Source: Bretschneidera sinensis
Taxonomy: Eukaryota > Streptophyta > Magnoliopsida > Brassicales > Akaniaceae
NCBI GenBank assembly: GCA_023935145.1
Contig: CM043705.1
Span: 52,956,084-53,020,083, forward strand
DNA: 64,000 nt
Direction: 5' to 3'
Shown here: in pieces, positions 56,965 through 64,000 of the stretch
Layout of the letters: the number at the start of each line of letters is the position of its first letter
Position numbering within the stretch: the first letter of the stretch is position 1
Program-made: the position numbers and the translations under genes
The notes under the pieces: model-generated
Databases searched by the model: none
What the model was told of the DNA's origin: nothing
The model's input: only the letters and a program-made list of their open reading frames with translations

Positions 56965-58494
56965 CATGAAGATCACAGTTTTGCTTCTTGTTCCCCATGG
57001 GAAACATGGATTATAACTAGCAAATTATAGTGCAAACTTGTTTTAGGATCAACAATATTCAGTCTGCAAGGGCAGGTTTGCATTGTTAATCTCTTAGAAT
57101 TAAAGATTAAAATAACTAATTTGTCAGTCAAATTTAGAAGACCCAGTTTCTATCTTGAAGCAGTGGAAGTAAAATACATGCAATGATAAATGATTGAAAT
57201 AGAATGCTAGAAAGCATGTGTTAGCAAGCTCGTCTGTGTACAAGAGAGAGCTGCGTGTGACTGCATTGACATTTTGAGAAGTTCCTTCCAAGAAAAGAAG
57301 TCATTATGAACCTTCTGAGCTGGAAAATGCGTAGCTTTAACCCCACCATGTGCTTTAGCATCTTCTGATCATCAAATTAAGCGTAAATGTTAAGCTTTTG
57401 CCTATAAAGGATAAAATTGAGATTTTTTTATTCTGAAAATAAAAATGAGGAGATCGATCTTCGATCTTCCCTTTACTTTTATCATCTTTTTTACTTAGCA
57501 AAACCTTGTAGTATAACTTGGTCAAGCATTCTAGTAAGCATAGTAAAGTTAATATTTTCAGTCCACCTACCAACATATGTGAACTCAAAATTGTAACTTT
57601 CACAAATCAAATATAACCTTTGAATTGTTAATGCATCCAATTTTATTGATGTTCTTCTTCCTGTGACAGACAAAATTTAGATTGTTTGAAAAGTTTGAAA
57701 ATGTTTAGGACCCGTTTGATTTAGTTGCAGCATTAGTCAAAAGTGATTTTAAAATAATTTTTGATAAAAACAACTCTTATAGTTATAATTGTTTAATACT
57801 TTCTAAAATTGTAAAAAATAAAAAATAAATAAATAAAATCAGTTAATTACCTCATTTGTCCATTTTAACACAAATTTAAGTTTTTAAAGTCTTTTTTAAG
57901 TTACTAATTCTGTTTAAAAACCATTTTTTTAAGAATATTTGTCTTTCGCAAAGCAAATATAATTAAAGGTATATTTAAATTATCATTTAAATTAATTTAC
58001 TTTAAGTTAATTTAAATAATAATTCAAACATGACATAAATAGTTCTACTTACTTTATAATTTACCCATAGATTTTTCAAAATATTACAAATCCAAGCAAT
58101 TACGAAGAAGGATGCAACTTCAATGGGTTCAAAACTTAAATTCCGTGGGATCTTTGCTCTGTTCAAAATTCAAAACTGCCTGATGATGAACAGATCACTA
58201 CTTGGGCGTACAAAGCACAGTAAATCCTGCGGAAATGCGGTAGATCAGCATCTCACCATGCGGCAAATTACAAAAGCACCCTTAACCAAATACTTTAATT
58301 CCTGTTTCGTCAAGAAATGTGTACCGCCGCTTTTTTTCTCTGTACAGCTGGCTGCATGTTTGTCTCTACTCTCTCTCTTTAGATTGAGATTTGGCAAAGT
58401 GGGTTAGTACTATTGTCTCTTCATTGCTGTACTCACTCGAAAAGGAGTGAATTTTAGAGAGAGATAAAGGAAGCTCCAGGGAGAGAAAGGGGAG
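56965..58494. other. Intergenic region between chorismate mutase and DUF538 genes
   Basis: Holds the 3' untranslated region of the chorismate mutase gene and the promoter and 5' leader of the next gene. A purine-rich leader (AGAGAGAGATAAAGGAAG) lies just before 58495. A possible MITE spans about 57709-58037 (GACCCGTTTGATTTA at the left, ATTCAAACATGAC at the right, imperfect inverted ends); I could not define its duplication. No other gene is supported. Confidence 0.5.
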
Positions 58495-61120
58495 ATGGAG
58501 AAAGCACTGACAAAAGTGAGTAGCTTAAAGGTTGGTGGCTTATGGATCTCAAAGAAAGCTAAGGAGGAGTTCTCTAACATCAGTGAAGACATCACCGTAT
58601 GTATTAGATTTTGCTTCTTGTTCAGTTCAATGTTAGTACTTTCTTTGTTGTTCATGGGTCTTTTGCTTTACCTTGTGTTATTGCTTGTCTCTGTTTTTTC
58701 TATCTGGTTTAGGTGATAGTTTTCATCATGAATTATGTAATGTGGCTTGATTGAGTGATACCCACTTGATGATTTTCTGTCAATATTGTATTGGTGGTCT
58801 AGAATTGCCAGTAGAATGTGAGATCTGTGGATTTAGCAAGGAGAATGAAATTGGAGATGGGTTTTTTTGAGATGAATGGAAATAGATTAAAGGAATAGAA
58901 CAATTATGCTATAATGGGAAACCCATATACTACGATGGCTTTTTGGTTATTCCTTAATTTCTTTTCTTGTTAGGCTTGTATCTGCCGATTCTGCCCCAAT
59001 TAGGTCTTCTTGGTATTGCCGTTTCTTCAAGTCCATGTGATTTTGCTTATCCTCTTGGTAATTTTCAACTAATCTTGCATCATTAGATGTGTAATTGAAT
59101 AATGAAACTGAGAGAGAAAAAGAGGAGAAAATAGACATAGGCTCCACTTGGTTCTCTGGAGATAAAAAAAAAAGGGCGTGATAGGAAAAATTTTAGTGAA
59201 TTGAGTTGAAACGGATTTTGGCATGCATTTTGCAAAATTTCCTTTCCTCTTCCTCCTTTCGCAGCACAATTGAGATTTACAAATATTAGATTTTGTAATT
59301 AGAGCTTAAATTTTTGTGTGGGCTCGATCTCAATTTTTTAAATTGTTTTTAATTTATATAAGCTCTATTTAGTTCATACAATGAGCATGCTATACCTAGC
59401 CAGAAAAAGGTTAATCATGTGTATTTCGTGATGATCTGAGACTCAGCATTAGCAATTCTTGCTCCAGTAAATAAAGTAACAGTGCGTCATAATACTGTAA
59501 TGCCAAAGACAAACTCAACTAATTAAATGTGAAAATAATTCTAGCTTCATTCTTGCTGCATTATACATTTTTTCTAATCAGTAAAAGAAAAACTTCATTA
59601 AAAGGCACCAAGGGGGGAAACTCTGCACTATACAACTTAACTTTTTACATGCTTATGTCTATTAGAGCTAAGGGCCATTGAAGGTTCATATGCTTTTTCT
59701 TAAGCTAATTTCACATGTATGGAATAATATCCTTAACGTGAAAGCTACCTTTGTGATCTAGATGTTGTTTTGAGCGTTAAAGACGATATGTTATAGAAAA
59801 GATGCACGAACCAGTCTTTTCCTTCCGGTGTTCAAATTATATTTCTCTATACTCATATTTTGCAGGGCAAATTCTTATATGAGAATCAAATCTGTTAAAA
59901 CATACCATTCTTAACCTCTGGTTCTCATTATCTATGAGGCGTGAAAAGGGCATGTAGAAAATTTGTAAAATGTCAGTTTTACCAAATTAGTGTATGTTGC
60001 TAAATGGTCTAGATAATACTTTTTTTTTGAATTATAGCAGAGCCAGTAAAACTACTGTTATATAATCTGTCATATCAATGAACTGAAAAGTTGTCTGGTA
60101 GAAAAGTATTGATATCCATTTCTAAGCTTATTATAGTCTCTCCTTTTGTTCGTATTTAATAGTTCCTTGAGAATTTTCCTAGAAGGAAAAGATAATTTTG
60201 TCAATTGAGATACTATTTGGGGTAATTGTAGGGGTATTTGTGGATATAATTGATCGTAGTACTCCCCTGGTTTTCTTACAGCTTCCTTCCTATTTCAGAC
60301 TTTCTCGAGCACTGTTGAAGAGAAGGCTAAATGGATTTTCAATAAACTGAAAGGTGCAGATCTATATTCTACATTACTGTGCTTATTTTAGTTAGAGCAT
60401 GCTCAAGGAAATAACTGATTACACACAAGACCCACCCTTATTCATGCTCTTGAGGTGCTTTACACGCTTACCTGCTCTAATTTTCATTGCATTAACTCCC
60501 TGTGAATTTAGCTGAGACCCGTCATTTCTACATGCTTCCTTTATGTTAAGGCCCCCCTTTTAAGGTGATAGTTGTACTTTAGACAAAACATAACTTAGTT
60601 TTGAGTAATTTGATCGAGTCATGATGCTTTTGCCCATCTTGAGTAATTTTCTTAACTTATATTTTTGGGCCGAAGAATCATCAAAGAGACATTCTTACTA
60701 ACGACAGTACGTTTGCCTCTGTGTTTTCTCCTCCATATAGGAAAGCCAGAGAAAGGCTTAACAGATCTCCTTCGAGAGTACAACTTACCACCAGGTGTCT
60801 TTCCCCAAAACATAATCTGCTATGAATTTGATGAATCGAAGAGCAAGCTTATTGTGTACTTGCCCTCTGCATGTGAAGTTACCTTCAAGGATTCTTCCAT
60901 TATAAGGTATGCAACCCGTGTAAAAGGAATTCTACTTAAAGGAAAACTCATGGCCATAGAGGGAATGAAGACGAAGGTGTTAGCATGGGTTAAGGTCACA
61001 AACGTGACTGTTGAGAGCTACAAGTCTGATACGGTATGGTTTACAGCCGGCATGAAGAAGTCAAGGCCGAAGGACTCTTATGAGACGCCTCATTATGCTG
61101 TCAAAATCAAAGAATTTTGA
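58495..61120 (+). CDS. DUF538 family protein, three exons
   Basis: Exons: 58495-58596, 60299-60353, 60741-61120, GT-AG introns (about 1.7 kb and 0.39 kb), 178 residues. Exon 1 gives MEKALTKVSSLKVGGLWISKKAKEEFSNISEDIT; exon 2 TFSSTVEEKAKWIFNKLKG. Exon 3 holds the DUF538 domain: GLTDLLREYNLPPGVFPQNI, CYEFDESKSKLIVYLPSACEV, IRYATRVKGILLKGKLMAIEGMKTKVL and a C-terminal VWFTAGMKKSRPKDSYETPHYAVKIKEF. This resembles the single-domain Arabidopsis At5g01610-type protein (about 170 residues). There is no signal peptide, unlike many DUF538 proteins. Biochemical function of the family is not established. The long first intron (58597-60298) shows no coding content. Confidence 0.93.
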
Positions 61121-61708
61121 GTGCAGGTTCTTCATCACCAACTCATCTTCAGCCGAAGTTAGAAGACCTGAATCATTAGTAGTTTTTGACCGAGTAGGCA
61201 TTGTTATGGTCTTTTCTTATCGAACAAAAACAAAAGCATCAATATCATGCTTTATTGTCCAAAATTGAAAATTCAGTTGCTTATAGGGCAGCTAACAGTA
61301 GTTATCTTGAATTTGATGATGCAATGCTAGAAACATGTTTCCAAACCTGTGTTTAGTGGTAGCTGTTATGGGTTGCAGGAAGCAATTAATGAATGACTAA
61401 GAAATTCTACCCAAAAAAAGATGACCAAGAAATAAAATCATGAAACTTCAAATGTAAAATACACCCATGTGTTTATATGAAAAATCTGTATTGCTGCTCC
61501 AATAAATTAATAAATAAACTTTCAATTCCTCTCCATATATTAAAGTGGTGTTACCAAATTAAAACCAGAAAACTAAGGATGATATCTGGCTATTCAGTAC
61601 AAATTATTACAAATACACAAAAATGAAAATCTGATTTGCCTATAAATTGATTAAAATTGAGGGTGTCAGAAATCCAGGCTTCCTAACTTTCATCATTTGC
61701 TTGTGAAA

Positions 61709-64000
61709 TCAGAGTGAAACTCCAGTTGATTCATGAACGATCTCATATATGGATATAACATTCTCAATACTCAACAGGAAAATGATGCACCATTCTGAGA
61801 GATCTGACCGTCTATTTTGGATAACTTCTTGAAGGAAATGAATATTGTGCTGCAAAGAAAAGACATATAGTCCAAATCAGATTCATGAATTTATCACTAC
61901 AAACAAAAGATATAAATATATCATAATTATTCACAAGAACCGAGTCGCATCCTCCTTTCTTTTTTATTTTTCTTCCAACCAACTAAATTGGTAGGGTAGC
62001 TGTTAAACCAATATAATTAGTTCATTCTTCATAGATTCTTTTATTATGTTATCAGAATAAATGTTTTTTTTGCAGAAAACTCAACATAAGAACTTGAGGG
62101 TACTTGTGTGAAAAATAGTCTTATAGTACTTACGACAGCATCTCAATCATGCACTCTTGAAAATTCAACAGGAACCAAATCAATCATATGTTAATAAGTG
62201 ATAGACGAAATTAGATAAGTACCTCTACAAATTTTAGTTTAAAATCAAGATTCCCAAAGCGTTGTGTGACCTCATACTCCTCCCGAAGGTACTCATATAT
62301 TTGAGCATATTTTGCATCTCTCCAAGCAATTTCAGATCTGGATGGCAAAAGAATAATAAGAAATAAGAGGACTGAGAGACAAACTTATGAACCTAATTCA
62401 TGCATTTAAATCGAGGTGCTCAAATGTTTTATGATAATCAACTTAATTAGATGCATTGTTGGTTTGTTTTGATATTGGTTCTGTAATGTCATTGCAGAAA
62501 CAGGGAAGAAGTTGACTTTTAAACCCACGAACTTTCAGTAAGCAGAGGCAAGCTCCATGAGCTGAGTTCTTAATTTACACCTGAAGGCAAGCTTGTCACA
62601 TAAACCAAAATATGCCAGGCTTCACTCAAGGGATGGACACATGCTTGAAATGCCATATGAAACAAGCCCAAGAAATAGTAGCAATACCTCTCAAAAAGAC
62701 CAACTTTGAGAATTACATCAGCTAAATTGGAATTAGCCTTCCCAACAAGTTGAAGGAGCTTTGTCCTATCCATTGTGAAAGTTCCAGTTTTCTCCATTGC
62801 ACGATTTATACCTGCAAACTCTTCAACCATACCATCGACCTAACCGAGAGAGGAAGAGAGAAATCATTTTAAATTTGAAATTTAGTTTCTACTGAAACTA
62901 CTTCAGAAAATAACATGCTATTTCAGGCAATGCCATGATTACTAGCACTGAACAACATGAATGCTTATGCAAAAGTGGTTCGAGTACAAAAGTTTGGAAT
63001 GCACACTAAGGTTGCATGCAAGCAACCCAATGCCTTCTTCTCTACTAAAAAGCTTGCAATACTAAATCGTGAAAAAAAAAAGTTGAGGAAATTGTGCGAA
63101 GATCTTACCTGTGACACAAAGTAATCCAAAGCAATGCTTTGCCCAAGCACGCTTCCAATAATGCGAATGCTATCAGTATCTAAAGCTTTAAGAACAAGGT
63201 AGTCTGGTCCCCCCTGCATATCCTCAACCAACAGAGGCTTCTCCTTCAGAGCATAATCTGATATGAGCATCAAAAGCCAAACAGAAAATTAGTTCCATAT
63301 TCACTTAAAAACTTATTTTAAAATACAATGGAATTTAGGAATGGTATAAATTCAAGAACAGGCAGAGGAAAATATGGAATATCAACGATCATAAAACTAG
63401 ATAATACTTATCTGTATCATTTTCAATATTGTTATAGAAAATATATAATGAACAAAAAGAAAGAAAACAGATTTATTATTTCTCTATATATAGATTTTGA
63501 TCAAAATTTTAATACTATTGTTGGCACATGGAAACATGCTTAGACAGATTGCTTATTACAGTCATTTGAGATCTTAAAACAAAGACACTGAGCAATTATG
63601 CTTTAATTAATACCATTCATGATTGAAATGGTTGCTTACTTCAGAACTTGATGACTATATAAACCAATATCTAATCCCAATCCCCATTGACTCAACCACT
63701 AACTAGATTTCATGGAGCACAAATAATAACATGCCAACTATAACATAACTCCAACATTTCAATTATTTTCCGTGTATCCGTGCAACATTTAGCTGCCTAC
63801 ACATTATAAGGGAATAGGGTCCCAGTCACCCAATGTCACAATTCTAAAGAGTGAGGTGCAGACAGCACCAGTAAAATTACCTATACAAGCACCAATCACA
63901 CACCAGTAAGCAAGGGACAAATTTGAGGAAACTAATGAGAAGGGGAAGGAATTTTTTGTCACCTTTACCACCAATACTCCCCATACAAACTGTTTTAGGG
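61709..64000 (-). CDS. DUF155 protein, RETARDED ROOT GROWTH-LIKE type (3' part)
   Basis: Minus-strand exons visible: 64000-63963 (continues off-window), 63257-63109, 62839-62688, 62337-62223, 61849-61709 with stop TGA at 61711-61709; GT-AG introns and matching phases. About 197 C-terminal residues are visible. They give DYALKEKPLLVEDMQGGPDYLVLKALDTDSIRIIGSVLGQSIALDYFVSQ, MVEEFAGINRAMEKTGTFTMDRTKLLQLVGKANSNLADVILKVGLFER, EIAWRDAKYAQIYEYLREEYEVTQRFGNLDFKLKFVEHNIHFLQEVIQNRRSDLSEW and a hydrophobic C-terminal helix CIIFLLSIENVISIYEIV. This is the DUF155 domain (yeast Rmd1 family), with the usual single membrane anchor at the end. The plant relatives RRG and RRL are reported as mitochondrial. The gene is convergent with the DUF538 gene, 588 bp apart. 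Confidence 0.9.

Noticed and set aside
57355..57673. Overlapping minus-strand open frames downstream of the chorismate mutase gene
   Set aside because: No motif or splice structure; likely chance or an old repeat remnant.

Overview
This is eukaryotic nuclear DNA from a plant, most likely a eudicot: AT-rich, spliced genes with GT-AG introns, and plant-specific LTR retrotransposon lineages (Athila, Tekay/Del-like chromovirus, SIRE-like and Tork/Tnt1-like copia). No bacterial, organellar or CRISPR features were seen.

Layout. Positions 1-50006 are a tower of LTR retrotransposons inserted into one another. Positions 50007-64000 are a gene-bearing segment with three conventional nuclear genes. The tower can be read from target-site duplications (TSDs). 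The oldest visible layer is a chromovirus-like Ty3/gypsy element (call it gypsy-B; pol 11750-14370, right LTR split into 14475-14600 and 49671-50006). Into that LTR went an Athila element (Athila-1, 14601-49665, TSD AGTAC on both sides). Athila-1 was then hit twice: by a second Athila-like element on the minus strand inside its reverse transcriptase (Athila-2, 18028-27340, TSD GGTGT/GATGT, itself carrying a solo copia LTR at 23238-24126), and by a Tork-like copia (31659-46867, TSD GCTTT). The copia was in turn split in its integrase by a minus-strand Tekay-like element (34662-44142, TSD CTACT). On the left, gypsy-B is interrupted by a SIRE-like copia (visible part 4422-11698), that by a Tekay-like element (visible part 658-4421), and that by an Athila-1-family element of which only the right LTR end (1-657) is in the window.

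All retroelement coding regions are broken by stops, frameshifts, deletions or nested insertions, but most domains (gag, protease, reverse transcriptase, RNase H, integrase) can be identified. Three families (SIRE, Athila-1, Athila-2) also carry an extra ORF downstream of pol (or of protease, where pol is missing) whose proteins share an FYxN(L/A)...V.G core, which I relate to the 'putative plant transposon protein' family. In each of the three, clusters of short CG-centred palindromes lie just upstream of this ORF and again inside the LTR. Each family has its own palindrome: CCAGTCGACTGG, GTGCGCTCGAGCGCAC, or a GTGCGCCGCGGCGCAC-like word. This repeated 'ORF3 plus cognate palindrome' layout is the most interesting pattern in the window. 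It would fit a family-specific DNA-binding protein and its sites, but function is inference.

Gene segment. (1) A complete six-exon chorismate mutase gene on + (52683-56964; 319 residues, plastid-type N-terminal extension), which catalyses chorismate to prephenate in phenylalanine/tyrosine synthesis. (2) A three-exon DUF538 gene on + (58495-61120; 178 residues). (3) The 3' part of a DUF155 gene on - (61709 to beyond 64000), related to RETARDED ROOT GROWTH-LIKE proteins. These genes look intact, unlike the retroelement genes. The change from nested repeats to genes is sharp, at the end of the gypsy-B LTR (50006).
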